Shown here: positions 18,874 to 27,511 of the stretch, one piece after another
Layout: every line of letters starts with the position of its first letter
How positions within the stretch are numbered: the first letter of the stretch is position 1
Assembly: GCF_026230195.1 (NCBI RefSeq)
Contig: NZ_CP036501.1
Coordinates: forward strand, 620,001 to 684,000
Source of the DNA: Candidatus Paraluminiphilus aquimaris
GTDB taxonomy: Bacteria > Pseudomonadota > Gammaproteobacteria > Pseudomonadales > Halieaceae
Direction of reading: 5' to 3'
DNA: 64,000 nt
Position numbers and translations under genes: made by a program
Notes under the pieces: model-generated
The model's input: only the letters and a program-made list of their open reading frames with translations
The model's database searches: none
Told to the model about the DNA's origin: nothing

Positions 18874-21598
18874 TGCCTCTCGTCTTATTTTGGTCGATGG
18901 CTCTTCTTATTTATTTCGAGCCTTTCACGCGCTACCACCCCTGACGAACAGTAAAGGAATGAATACTGGCGCTGCCAAAGGCGTCATCGGTATGTTGAAG
19001 CGGTTACAAGCCGATAATCCTGCCGATCAACTCGTCGTGATTTTCGATGCCAAAGGTCCCACATTCAGAAACGACATTTATTCTGAGTACAAAGCAAATC
19101 GGCCGCCCATGCCAGAAGAGCTGCGCGAGCAAATTGAACCCATTCATAATGTGATCCGCGCCATGGGCCTTCCGCTGATATCGATCTCTGGCGTCGAGGC
19201 AGACGATGTTATTGGCACGCTTTCTGTTATGGCTGCAGCGCAGCGGCGACATGTGCTTATCTCCACCGGCGACAAGGACATGGCGCAGTTAGTGAATGAC
19301 TACGTCACACTCGTCAATACGATGACGCAAACGGTGCTTGACCGTGACGGCGTAATTGAAAAGTTTGGTGTTCCTCCCGAGCTGATCATCGATTTACTAG
19401 CGCTCATGGGAGACTCGGTCGATAACATTCCCGGTGTGGCGGGTGTTGGTGAAAAGACCGCCTTGGCACTGCTCCAAAACCTGGGTGGTGTTTCCGATAT
19501 TTATACGAACTTGGACCGCGTACCGGAACTACCTGTGCGGGGCGCAAAATCGCTGGGCGATAAGCTTTTGGTGAGCCAAGAGATGGCCGAGCTCTCCTAC
19601 GTACTGGCAACCATAAAGACCGATTGTGATCTCGAGTTAACCGATGCGGATCTCATATCATCAGCGCAGGATAGTGAGCGGCTTATTGAGCTTTATCGCG
19701 ATCTGGAGTTTAAGGCTTGGCTGGATGAGCTGCTCAGTCCGGGCCTTTTTGCAGAGGCGGCGCCTGAGGCTGTAGCGGTGAGCAAGCCCGAGCTGACGAC
19801 GGTGACCATTACTCAGCAAAGCGTCTTGGACGAGTGGATTTCAAGGCTTAAAGACGCGCCACTGTTTGCATTTGACACTGAAACCACCAGCCTTAATTAC
19901 ATGCAGGCTGAGATTGTGGGCGTGTCATTCGCTGTGGAGCCGGGGGAAGCCGCTTATGTACCCTTAGCTCACATTAACCCTGGCCTTGAGGGACAGCTCA
20001 ATCGCGAGCAAGTGCTGGAGCAGCTGCGTCCATTGCTTGAGTCCGACGCGATCAAAAAGGTGGGACAGCACCTGAAGTATGATGCGAACGTCCTTGCCAA
20101 CCACGGTATTTCACTTCGCGGGATCGCACACGACACCATGCTTGAGTCCTATGTGCTCGATGCAGTGGGTAGCCGTCATGACATGGGGAGTTTGGCCCTT
20201 AAATACTTAGGTCAGCGGGTTATCTCTTTTGAAGAAGTTGCGGGTAAGGGTGCCAAGCAGATTACGTTTGATCATGTCCCCATCGAGCAGGCGGCGGAGT
20301 ACGCGGCCGAAGATGCGGACGTGACATTGCGTTTACACGAAGCATTGATGCCGAGACTGGAGGCGGAGCCCAAATTACGTGAGGTATACGAGGATCTCGA
20401 GCTGCCCTTGGTGCCTGTCCTCTCGAAAATTGAGCGCAACGGAGCTTATGTCTCTGTCGATCGTTTACGCAAGCAAAGCGGTGAAATTGCCACGCGGCTG
20501 GCTGAGTTGGAAACAAAGGCTTGCGAGCTTGCGGGGCAGCCTTTCAATTTAGCGTCACCGAAACAGCTGGGTGAAATACTCTTTGAAAAGCTCGAGCTGC
20601 CCGTCATAAAGAAGACGCCAAAAGGAGCGCCATCGACCGCAGAGGAAGTGTTGGTTGAATTGGCTAACGATTATGAGTTGCCGGCCGTATTGATCGAGCA
20701 CCGTGGGCTCGCCAAACTCAAGTCTACCTACACCGACAAGCTACCGGAGATGGTGGATGCGGCGACGGGTCGCGTTCACACGTCCTACCACCAAGCCGTG
20801 ACGGCGACGGGTCGGCTGTCATCGAGCGATCCTAATCTGCAGAATATTCCGGTTAGGACGGAGGAAGGGCGGCGTATTCGTCAGGCCTTTATTGCGCCAA
20901 TGGGCCGCAAGATTGTCGCGGCCGATTACTCTCAAATTGAACTGAGAATCATGGCGCACCTCTCCAGCGATGCAGGGCTGCTCCATGCGTTTGCTCATGA
21001 GCTCGATGTTCACAGTGCCACCGCGGCCGAAGTCTTTGATGTTGCTCTTGAGGCCGTGAATAACGATCAAAGACGCAAGGCCAAAGCCATTAACTTTGGT
21101 TTGATCTATGGCATGTCGGCGTTCGGGCTGGCCAAACAAATTGGGGTTTCTCGTTCAGAAGCGCAGCAATACATCGATCGATATTTTGCGCGTTATCCCG
21201 GTGTTGCAGACTATATGGATGCGACGCGCGCCCTCGCTCATGAGCAAGGTTATGTTGAAACCCTTTTGGGTCGGCGTCTGTACCTACCCGAAATTAACGC
21301 GAGAAATAAGCAGCGCCAATTGGCGGCGGAGCGGACGGCAATTAATGCGCCGATGCAAGGTACGGCGGCCGATATCATCAAGTTAGCCATGATCGAGGTG
21401 GATCGTTGGCTCACAGACTCAGCCCTTGATGCGAAGATGATCATGCAGGTACACGATGAATTGGTGTTTGAAGTTGCCGATGAAGCGTGCGACGCGTTGT
21501 GCGCTGAAGTCACAGCGCGCATGGCAAATGTCATCGAACTCAAGGTGCCATTACTTACCGAGGTGGGTGTGGGCGCTAACTGGGATGAGGCTCACTGA
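18866..21598 (+). CDS. polA: DNA polymerase I
   Basis: PolA fills gaps and removes RNA primers in replication and repair. The 910-residue product (E. coli 928) has all three domains. The 5'-3' exonuclease spans about 1-290 (LILVDGSSYLFRAFHA, VADDVIGTL, GDSVDNIPGVAGVGEKTA). The 3'-5' exonuclease spans about 310-510 with intact catalytic acids: DTETTS near 336, the aspartate of HLKYDAN, and YAAEDADVTLRLH. The polymerase domain has motif A DYSQIELRIMAH near 687, motif B RRKAKAINFGLIYG, and motif C QVHDELVFEV near 864. Proofreading is therefore predicted to be active. It overlaps sco, and engB faces it from the other side. Confidence 0.98.
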   Translation: MTDASRLILVDGSSYLFRAFHALPPLTNSKGMNTGAAKGVIGMLKRLQADNPADQLVVIFDAKGPTFRNDIYSEYKANRPPMPEELREQIEPIHNVIRAMGLPLISISGVEADDVIGTLSVMAAAQRRHVLISTGDKDMAQLVNDYVTLVNTMTQTVLDRDGVIEKFGVPPELIIDLLALMGDSVDNIPGVAGVGEKTALALLQNLGGVSDIYTNLDRVPELPVRGAKSLGDKLLVSQEMAELSYVLATIKTDCDLELTDADLISSAQDSERLIELYRDLEFKAWLDELLSPGLFAEAAPEAVAVSKPELTTVTITQQSVLDEWISRLKDAPLFAFDTETTSLNYMQAEIVGVSFAVEPGEAAYVPLAHINPGLEGQLNREQVLEQLRPLLESDAIKKVGQHLKYDANVLANHGISLRGIAHDTMLESYVLDAVGSRHDMGSLALKYLGQRVISFEEVAGKGAKQITFDHVPIEQAAEYAAEDADVTLRLHEALMPRLEAEPKLREVYEDLELPLVPVLSKIERNGAYVSVDRLRKQSGEIATRLAELETKACELAGQPFNLASPKQLGEILFEKLELPVIKKTPKGAPSTAEEVLVELANDYELPAVLIEHRGLAKLKSTYTDKLPEMVDAATGRVHTSYHQAVTATGRLSSSDPNLQNIPVRTEEGRRIRQAFIAPMGRKIVAADYSQIELRIMAHLSSDAGLLHAFAHELDVHSATAAEVFDVALEAVNNDQRRKAKAINFGLIYGMSAFGLAKQIGVSRSEAQQYIDRYFARYPGVADYMDATRALAHEQGYVETLLGRRLYLPEINARNKQRQLAAERTAINAPMQGTAADIIKLAMIEVDRWLTDSALDAKMIMQVHDELVFEVADEACDALCAEVTARMANVIELKVPLLTEVGVGANWDEAH

Positions 21599-21608
21599 CC
21601 CGCGCGCT

Positions 21609-22268
21609 TTACTCGTCTTGAGTATCTTCAATTGGCGCGACATTCTCATCGGGTAGCGTGAGCCACCAGTTGAGCGTCCGCTGAAGCTCGTCCATTCCCT
21701 CGTGTGAATGTGACGAAAAGAGCTGTACCGAAATCCAGCGCTCATGCTTCTGTAGCTCCTTCTGTACGGCGAACAGCGCGCTTTTTGCTGGGCCGCGTTT
21801 TAGCTTGTCGCTTTTGGTTAGCAATATATGCACGGGCATTTCGCTTTTGACCGCCCACTCGATCATTTGTCGATCGTAATCCTTGAGCGGGTGGCGAATA
21901 TCCATAAGCAGGATCAGCCCCTTAAGGCTCTGTCGCAATTGCAGGTAGCGCTCAAGCTGCTTATTCCACTCCTGCTTTACTTTAAGTGGAACTTTGGCAA
22001 ACCCGTAACCCGGTAGGTCCACAAGGCGAATCTGATCGGCAACCGTAAAAAAATTGATGAGCTGTGTTCTGCCCGGTGTGCGCGAGGTTCTTGCTAACTT
22101 TGTGTTACCCGTTAGCGCATTGATGGCACTGGACTTACCTGCGTTACTTCTGCCAGCAAAAGCCACCTCGCAACCGAAGTCGGCCGGTGCGTTACTCAAG
22201 GCACTTGCAGATTGTAAAAATTCAGTGACTTTAAAATTAAGCTTTTGAGACTTATTGGGCGTATTAAT
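21609..22268 (-). CDS. engB: Ribosome biogenesis GTPase EngB (YihA/YsxC), probable ATT start
   Basis: EngB is an essential GTPase acting in 50S ribosomal subunit assembly. G motifs are intact: G1 GRSNAGKSS, G2 TPGRTQ, G3 DLPGYG and G4 TKSDK. The first ATG/GTG/TTG-type start in frame is TTG at 22199, which would remove the conserved N-terminal helix. The frame stays open upstream to a stop at 22350-22352, and the translated stretch FLQSASALSNAPADFGCEV aligns without gaps to the N-terminus I recall for Pseudomonas EngB (FLISA... PADEGLEV). No ATG, GTG, TTG or CTG exists in that stretch, so I propose the ATT at 22268-22266, giving 219 residues. The order polA-engB-cytochrome c4-dsbA is conserved. 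Confidence 0.9.
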   Translation of the reverse strand: MNTPNKSQKLNFKVTEFLQSASALSNAPADFGCEVAFAGRSNAGKSSAINALTGNTKLARTSRTPGRTQLINFFTVADQIRLVDLPGYGFAKVPLKVKQEWNKQLERYLQLRQSLKGLILLMDIRHPLKDYDRQMIEWAVKSEMPVHILLTKSDKLKRGPAKSALFAVQKELQKHERWISVQLFSSHSHEGMDELQRTLNWWLTLPDENVAPIEDTQDE

Positions 22269-22288
22269 GACAGTAATCCACGTAAAGT

Positions 22289-22316
22289 TTGGCGTTTTCG
22301 GCTCAGTGACTATAAT
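22289..22316 (+). promoter_or_regulatory. Sigma-70-type promoter for the cytochrome c / dsbA genes
   Basis: TTGGCG (22289-22294), a 16-base spacer and TATAAT (22311-22316) lie 78 bases before the first cytochrome ATG. The same -35/-10 pair and spacing occur upstream of def. The site overlaps the 5' region of engB on the other strand. Confidence 0.6.
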
Positions 22317-22393
22317 GCCGTGCCAGATGACGTGGGTATAGCCACAAAATCACAGGTTTAAACGGTCTTCGCGCCGGTAGGAAGGGTGAAATC

Positions 22394-22702
22394 ATGAAAG
22401 CAAACATCGTAAAATTCGTATGGGTGGTTGGCGCCACAGCGCTGACGGCAGCATCGGTCCAGGCGGCAGAGCAGCCTCCACAGTACGCCGCATCATGTGG
22501 CGCTTGTCACGCAGTCGCTGTTGCAGGCGCGCCAAAGACGGGCGATGCCGCGCAGTGGGAGCCACGTTTGGCGAAGGGCATGGAGGCGCTAGTGTCTTCG
22601 GTGAAGAACGGCTTGGGCATCATGCCTCCCGGCGGTCTCTGCAATGGCTGTAGCGATGATGACTACAAAGCCCTGATTACATATATGTCTACGCCGCAGT
22701 AA
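22394..22702 (+). CDS. Small periplasmic monohaem cytochrome c (c5-like)
   Basis: The 102-residue precursor has a signal peptide (about 1-24, ending VQAAEQ). One haem site CGACH lies near residues 35-39, and a likely Met ligand is in LGIMPPGGLCNGC near 76. The extra cysteine pair CNGC near the C-terminus is a feature of cytochrome c5-type proteins, where the two cysteines form a disulfide. It is probably a soluble or membrane-associated electron carrier to the terminal oxidase. It is followed 21 bases later by cytochrome c4. Confidence 0.88.
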   Translation: MKANIVKFVWVVGATALTAASVQAAEQPPQYAASCGACHAVAVAGAPKTGDAAQWEPRLAKGMEALVSSVKNGLGIMPPGGLCNGCSDDDYKALITYMSTPQ

Positions 22703-22723
22703 ACGCGGAACAAGGAGTTAAGG

Positions 22724-23359
22724 ATGATCTTTAATCGTGCGATCGCGGCAATGGCCTTCGTAATGTTTGCCAACGTCGCTATGGCTGAAGGTGTTTTAAA
22801 AGGCGATGCAGCCGCAGGTGAAGCGTTGTCGGCTTCCTGCGCCGCGTGCCACGGCACCGACGGTAACAGCCTCGCCCCAACATTCCCAAAGCTTGCAGGC
22901 TTGGGTGAACGTTATCTGCTCAAGCAGATGAAGGACATCCGCGACGGACGTCGTCCTGTCGCGCTCATGGCGGGTCAGGTCGACAATATGACTGATCAGC
23001 AGCTCGCAGATCTCGCTGCGTTTTACGATTCACATGAGCGAACCTCGGGTACAACGGACCCCGATCTCGTAAAGCTGGGCCGAAAAATTTACTTAGCCGG
23101 CGTTGCTGAGCGAAAGGTTGCAGCCTGTTCAGGTTGTCACAGCCCTTCTGGCAAAGGGAATGGCCCTGGCGGTTACCCTGGTCTTGCGGGTCAGCATGCT
23201 GACTATGTTGCGCAGCAGCTTGAAATGTTCAGACTCGGTTACGAAGACGAAAGTGGCCGAACAAACGGCGGTGACAGCATGATTATGCGCACCATCGCTT
23301 TTGGCTTAAGTGACCTTGAGATCAAAGCTGTCGCAAGTTATGTTTCGGGTCTGCAATAA
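22724..23359 (+). CDS. Dihaem cytochrome c4
   Basis: The 211-residue precursor has a signal peptide (about 1-21, ending AMAEG) and two similar cytochrome c domains. Haem sites are CAACHG near residue 38 and CSGCHS near 137, with axial Met candidates in RRPVALMAGQV and in GGDSMIMRT. Length and domain arrangement match cytochrome c4, which delivers electrons to terminal oxidases. The gene sits between engB and dsbA, as in Pseudomonas. An AAGGAG ribosome site precedes the ATG. Confidence 0.93.
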   Translation: MIFNRAIAAMAFVMFANVAMAEGVLKGDAAAGEALSASCAACHGTDGNSLAPTFPKLAGLGERYLLKQMKDIRDGRRPVALMAGQVDNMTDQQLADLAAFYDSHERTSGTTDPDLVKLGRKIYLAGVAERKVAACSGCHSPSGKGNGPGGYPGLAGQHADYVAQQLEMFRLGYEDESGRTNGGDSMIMRTIAFGLSDLEIKAVASYVSGLQ

Positions 23360-23388
23360 GACCCAATAACATATCGGGGGATATGAGT

Positions 23389-24051
23389 ATGTTGCGCCTT
23401 TTACGTTCGGTTACTGTCATTGCTGTGGCACTGTTTTCAGTGACTGTGGTATCCCAAGAACAATATCAGGAAGGCGTCCACTACGAGCTGATTGAACCCA
23501 CTGTTCATACTGGTATTAGCGACAAAGTTGTTATTTCAGAGTTCTTCTCTTACGGATGTGGGCACTGCTTTAACTTCGAACCATTACTGGAGTCATTTGA
23601 GACGCGGTTACCTGAAGGTGTTGTGGTGCAGCGTATCCCTGTGATCTGGAATAACAACGCGGGTATGAAGCTACTGGCTAAAGCCTACTTTGCCGCACAG
23701 ATTCTCGACGTGTTGGATCCGGTACACGGCGCCATGTTTACGGCGATTCATAGGCAGCGCAAGCGTATTGCAACACCTGAAGCCGTCCGGGCTGTCTTTG
23801 TCGACAGCGGTGTCGATGCCAAAAAGTTTGAGCGTGCCTTTAACTCCTTCGGTACCGACAGCATGGTCCGCCAAGCGGCCGCGCGCACAGAAGGTGCCCG
23901 CATAAACGGCACGCCCTCGTTGATGGTGAATGGCAAATATCGAATCGATACGCGTCAAGCTGGTGGCCAACCAAATATGCTTAAGATAGCGGCCTTTTTG
24001 GCGGATAAAGAGCGAGCGCGTATGAGCACAGCGGCGGGTGCGGCGGAATAG
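23389..24051 (+). CDS. dsbA: Thiol:disulfide interchange protein DsbA
   Basis: DsbA introduces disulfide bonds into periplasmic proteins. I prefer ATG 23389 (GGGGG eight bases upstream) to ATG 23383, giving 220 residues including a signal peptide (about 1-23). The active site is FFSYGCGHCFNFEP, a CGHC motif as in DsbA rather than the CPHC of E. coli. The cis-proline loop is INGTPSLMVNGKY near residue 170. The helical insertion between these is present. The neighbouring cytochromes need thiol handling in the periplasm, which fits co-expression. Confidence 0.94.
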   Translation: MLRLLRSVTVIAVALFSVTVVSQEQYQEGVHYELIEPTVHTGISDKVVISEFFSYGCGHCFNFEPLLESFETRLPEGVVVQRIPVIWNNNAGMKLLAKAYFAAQILDVLDPVHGAMFTAIHRQRKRIATPEAVRAVFVDSGVDAKKFERAFNSFGTDSMVRQAAARTEGARINGTPSLMVNGKYRIDTRQAGGQPNMLKIAAFLADKERARMSTAAGAAE

Positions 24052-24069
24052 TCGTTCGCCGGCGCGCGC

Positions 24070-24546
24070 TTAAGTTAGCGGAATCTCCGTCCGGCTGATT
24101 ACCTTTCTCAACACGAAACTTGAGTGGACCCCCGTAACGCCGGGTATCCGTGTCAGCTTGCCTAGCAAGACGGCTTCAAAATGCTTCATGTCTTTTACAA
24201 CCACCCGTATTAAGTAGTCGGCACTCTGCCCCGTCACGACCGAGCAATCCACAACCTCGTCATACCTCGCAATTTCAGCCTCGAAATTTTCGAACCGATC
24301 CGGTGTGTGGCGATCCATTGAGATACTCACGTGGGCCGTCAAGTCGTAACCCAGTTTTTCGGCGTTGAGCACAGCAACCTGTCGCTCGATAAAGCCGTCA
24401 GTAATCAGCCGCTTTACCCGGCGGGCGCAAGGTGTGGGGGAGAGCCCCACGCGCTCAGCAAGCTCGAGATTGCTCAGGCTGGCGTCTCGTTGTAGTTGAG
24501 CGAGCAGCTTCAAGTCAACTCGGTCTAAATTGTTTGTGTCATCCAT
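24070..24546 (-). CDS. Lrp/AsnC-family transcriptional regulator
   Basis: From ATG 24546 the product is 158 residues; a GTG at 24570 would add eight. It has an N-terminal winged helix-turn-helix (about 6-55, LDRVDLKLLAQLQRDASLS then LAERVGLSPTPCARRVKRL) and a C-terminal RAM domain (about 70-145) that binds amino-acid effectors and oligomerises. The SPTPCxRRVKRL recognition helix resembles Lrp/Lrp-like leucine-responsive regulators more than AsnC. It is divergent from leuA across an AT-rich 150-base region, so regulation of leuA and itself is plausible. The effector is not visible from sequence. Confidence 0.9.
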   Translation of the reverse strand: MDDTNNLDRVDLKLLAQLQRDASLSNLELAERVGLSPTPCARRVKRLITDGFIERQVAVLNAEKLGYDLTAHVSISMDRHTPDRFENFEAEIARYDEVVDCSVVTGQSADYLIRVVVKDMKHFEAVLLGKLTRIPGVTGVHSSFVLRKVISRTEIPLT

Positions 24547-24696
24547 AAATTGAAAATTAGCGATATTCACTCTAAAAATCTACTTTAGTCGTATAAATCG
24601 CTAAATAAGCACGTATTTACCGATAATTTAAAATATTTCACTCAGGGTGTGAGCGTATAATTCAGCGTGTTTTGCGTGAATGAACGAGATAATGCT
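24547..24696. promoter_or_regulatory. AT-rich divergent control region between the Lrp regulator and leuA
   Basis: This 150-base stretch is clearly more AT-rich than its surroundings, with runs such as TTTAAAATATTT near 24627. Such regions are typical targets of Lrp-family proteins and must hold both promoters. I see no single convincing -35/-10 pair or symmetric operator. Confidence 0.4.
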
Positions 24697-26382
24697 ATGA
24701 GTAGTAAAGATTTTGGTGTGTTCGATCACCGGAAGTACCCGGTTTATCAGCCGCTAAAGAAATCAGACCGCCGATGGCCTGACCAGGTCCTCTCAAAGGC
24801 ACCCCAGTGGTGCAGTGTCGACTTGCGCGATGGTAACCAAGCGCTCATTGAGCCCATGACTTCAGACAAGAAGTTGCGGCTATGGGAGCTGTTAGTAGAT
24901 CTCGGATTCAAACAGATTGAAGTGGGCTTCCCGTCGGCCTCCTCGCATGATTATGACTTTTTGAGAAAGCTGATCGAAGAGGATCGCATTCCGGGTGATG
25001 TGACGGTACAGGTACTCACTCAGGCGAGAGAGGAACTGATTACACGCACCTTCGAGGCACTCAAGGGCTGCCGCAGTGCCGTTCTCCATTTCTATAACAG
25101 TACTTCAACCGTTCAGCGCGACTACGTATTTGGGCTCGATCGTGCTGGTATTACCGAGATTGCTGTGAAGGGCGCTGAGCTTGTGAAAGCGGCAGCAGCC
25201 CAGTATCCAGAGACCCAGTGGGTATTTGAGTACAGCCCGGAGAGTTTTACTGGCACGGAGATGGATTTTGCGGTCGATGTATGCAATGCCGTTATCGACG
25301 TTATTAAACCGTCGCCGGACAATAAAATGATCATCAATTTGCCGGCGACGGTGGAGGTGAGCACGCCGAACGTCTATGCCGATCAGATCGAGTGGTTCTG
25401 TGACAATGTGAACCACCGTGAATCGTTGCTTGTCTCATTGCACACGCACAACGATCGCGGTGGCGCTGTGGCGGCGAGCGAGCTAGGCCTTTTGGCGGGT
25501 GCTGATCGTATTGAGGGCACATTGCTGGGGAATGGTGAGCGCACCGGTAATATGGACATCGTGACCATGGCAATGAACCTCTATAGCCAAGGCATCGATC
25601 CCATGCTCGATTTTTCGCAAATGGATGAAATGATTGCTGTGTGTAAAGAGTGCACGCAATTACCCCTGCATCCTCGACACCCTTATGCCGGTGAACTGGT
25701 GTTTACGGCCTTTTCAGGCAGTCATCAGGACGCCATCAATAAGTGTCTCGCACGGCGCGATGATGAGAGTCTGTGGGAGGTCGCTTACTTGCCAATCGAC
25801 CCGGCGGATATTGGCCGCAGTTACCAAGAAGTAATTCGCATTAATAGCCAGTCTGGGAAAGGTGGTGTGGCCTATGTCCTGAACCGAGACCATGGACTCG
25901 ATTTACCTCGCTGGCTGCAGGTCGACTTTAGCGCCTCAGTTCAGGCACTTGCTGAGCAATCCGAGGCTGAGGTGCAGTCCGACGATATTTATGGCCTTTT
26001 CTTAAGTACTTATAAATTAGACGAACCTGCGCTCACCGTGGGAAAGTATCAGCTGTCGCGCGATGACAGTGTTGATAAGCTGAATGTTCAAATTGAGGGA
26101 CTTAAGGGCTCCCCAACTTTATCGGGGAATGGGGCCGGTGTGGTAGGTGCGTTCACAGATGCGATATCCCAACACACCGGGCATAAAATCATTGTTGTTG
26201 AATACAGTGAGCACACCTTGGGTTCAGACGGGGATGCGGAAGCCATTTGCTATGTGCAGCTCGCGATTGACAGTACACGCGTGTGCGGTGTGGGCCGAAG
26301 CACCGATATCGTGCAAGCAACAATGTCCGCTATTTTATCCGGGTTGCACCGGTATACCGGCGACTGGATGCGCGCAGCATAA
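24697..26382 (+). CDS. leuA: 2-isopropylmalate synthase (long type)
   Basis: LeuA condenses 2-oxoisovalerate with acetyl-CoA in the first step of leucine synthesis. From ATG 24697 (ACGAGAT upstream) the product is 561 residues, the long form also found in Pseudomonas and actinobacteria. The TIM-barrel domain shows VDLRDGNQAL near residue 47, metal-binding LHTHNDRGG near 256 and GNGERTGNMDIV near 289. The C-terminal leucine-binding regulatory domain (about 430-560) contains GNGAGVVGAFTDAI. The in-frame ATG at 24667 would add ten non-conserved residues. The adjacent Lrp regulator suggests leucine-linked control. Confidence 0.95.
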   Translation: MSSKDFGVFDHRKYPVYQPLKKSDRRWPDQVLSKAPQWCSVDLRDGNQALIEPMTSDKKLRLWELLVDLGFKQIEVGFPSASSHDYDFLRKLIEEDRIPGDVTVQVLTQAREELITRTFEALKGCRSAVLHFYNSTSTVQRDYVFGLDRAGITEIAVKGAELVKAAAAQYPETQWVFEYSPESFTGTEMDFAVDVCNAVIDVIKPSPDNKMIINLPATVEVSTPNVYADQIEWFCDNVNHRESLLVSLHTHNDRGGAVAASELGLLAGADRIEGTLLGNGERTGNMDIVTMAMNLYSQGIDPMLDFSQMDEMIAVCKECTQLPLHPRHPYAGELVFTAFSGSHQDAINKCLARRDDESLWEVAYLPIDPADIGRSYQEVIRINSQSGKGGVAYVLNRDHGLDLPRWLQVDFSASVQALAEQSEAEVQSDDIYGLFLSTYKLDEPALTVGKYQLSRDDSVDKLNVQIEGLKGSPTLSGNGAGVVGAFTDAISQHTGHKIIVVEYSEHTLGSDGDAEAICYVQLAIDSTRVCGVGRSTDIVQATMSAILSGLHRYTGDWMRAA

Positions 26383-26488
26383 TCTCGCGGAAGTAATCCG
26401 CCCAGTTTGCTGCGGCATACTTCTGGTAAAGGATGCGCTATATTTTTGATCTTACGGCAAAACCAAAAGCCTCGGGGATAGATGCTAG

Positions 26489-27511
26489 ATGCGAAATCTC
26501 TTTACTAAAAAAGTGACAGAAGGCCGCGTTGCAAGCGCTAAGTCGTATCAATCTTTGCCGTTGGATAGTATTGAAGTCCGCGATCTCACGCGATCATCGG
26601 TACTCTATTTATCCGCCTTTATAACGGCCGGGGGATTTCTAAATATTACCCGGCGAGGAGAGCCACATATCGAGATGTGGTTGTCGCTCATTCTTGCCAC
26701 CCTTACCCTTTTTTTCGTGTGGCAAGTACGTTCAACATCGCGGCACATGATTGCGAGCCTCCATTTATTGATGTCGATTATGGTGTTTAACATCAGTGTG
26801 CAGGTTGTTCACGGTATTCACTACCAATTGATGTGTGTCCTACCATTTTATTTAATTTGGATAGGGTTGTTGCCTACGCTTGCGGTGGCCGCAGGCGCGT
26901 TCGCTGTCACTGCATTGACAGTGCTACTAGCTGCTGAGAACCCCCTCATTCCGGAAAATGTGATGTTGGCGGTTTCTTCGGGCATTGTAGTCCACTTCGC
27001 AAAAGAGCAGATGCGTCGTCAAACACAGCTAGCGGCAAGTGACGCTCTTACCGGCGCCTTGAATCGGCGTTATTTACTCACACAATTAAGTGCAAGGCGT
27101 GCCGAGTTTCTTCGCACTAATCGCATATCAAGTTTAGTGCTGATCGATGTGGATGGTTTAAAGACAATTAATGATAATTTTGGTCACAGGGCTGGTGATG
27201 ATGCACTGAAATCCTTCGCCGAAATTACCCGTCAACGTGTTCGCGGCTCGGACCTTTTGTTTCGCATAGGCGGGGATGAGTTTGCATTGATTCTTGCGGA
27301 TGCGAAACCGCATGACGCCTTGAAGGTATCAAATGATATTCGGCATTTGCTAAGGGAGCATTTATCAGACGATAAGGCCCACTTTTCGGTTTCTTTTGGT
27401 GTGTGCGCTGTCGACGAATCTAGCTCGCCAGACGATTGGCTTGAACGGGCCGACGAGGCGCTTTACGAGGCAAAAAAGGGCGGCGGTGATATTGCTCGAA
27501 TGGCAGCCTGA
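26489..27511 (+). CDS. Membrane diguanylate cyclase (GGDEF protein)
   Basis: The 340-residue product has about five or six hydrophobic helices (residues about 38-170) followed by a GGDEF domain (about 180-338). The active site is the canonical GGDEF at 261-265, and the inhibitory I-site RGSD at 252-255 lies exactly five residues before it, so product-inhibited synthesis of cyclic di-GMP is expected. LTGALNRR near 187 and LIDVDGLKTINDNFGH near 218 are typical. The membrane part matches no sensor domain I recognise. The stop codon directly abuts the ATG of the following lipoprotein, suggesting one operon. Confidence 0.92.
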   Translation: MRNLFTKKVTEGRVASAKSYQSLPLDSIEVRDLTRSSVLYLSAFITAGGFLNITRRGEPHIEMWLSLILATLTLFFVWQVRSTSRHMIASLHLLMSIMVFNISVQVVHGIHYQLMCVLPFYLIWIGLLPTLAVAAGAFAVTALTVLLAAENPLIPENVMLAVSSGIVVHFAKEQMRRQTQLAASDALTGALNRRYLLTQLSARRAEFLRTNRISSLVLIDVDGLKTINDNFGHRAGDDALKSFAEITRQRVRGSDLLFRIGGDEFALILADAKPHDALKVSNDIRHLLREHLSDDKAHFSVSFGVCAVDESSSPDDWLERADEALYEAKKGGGDIARMAA

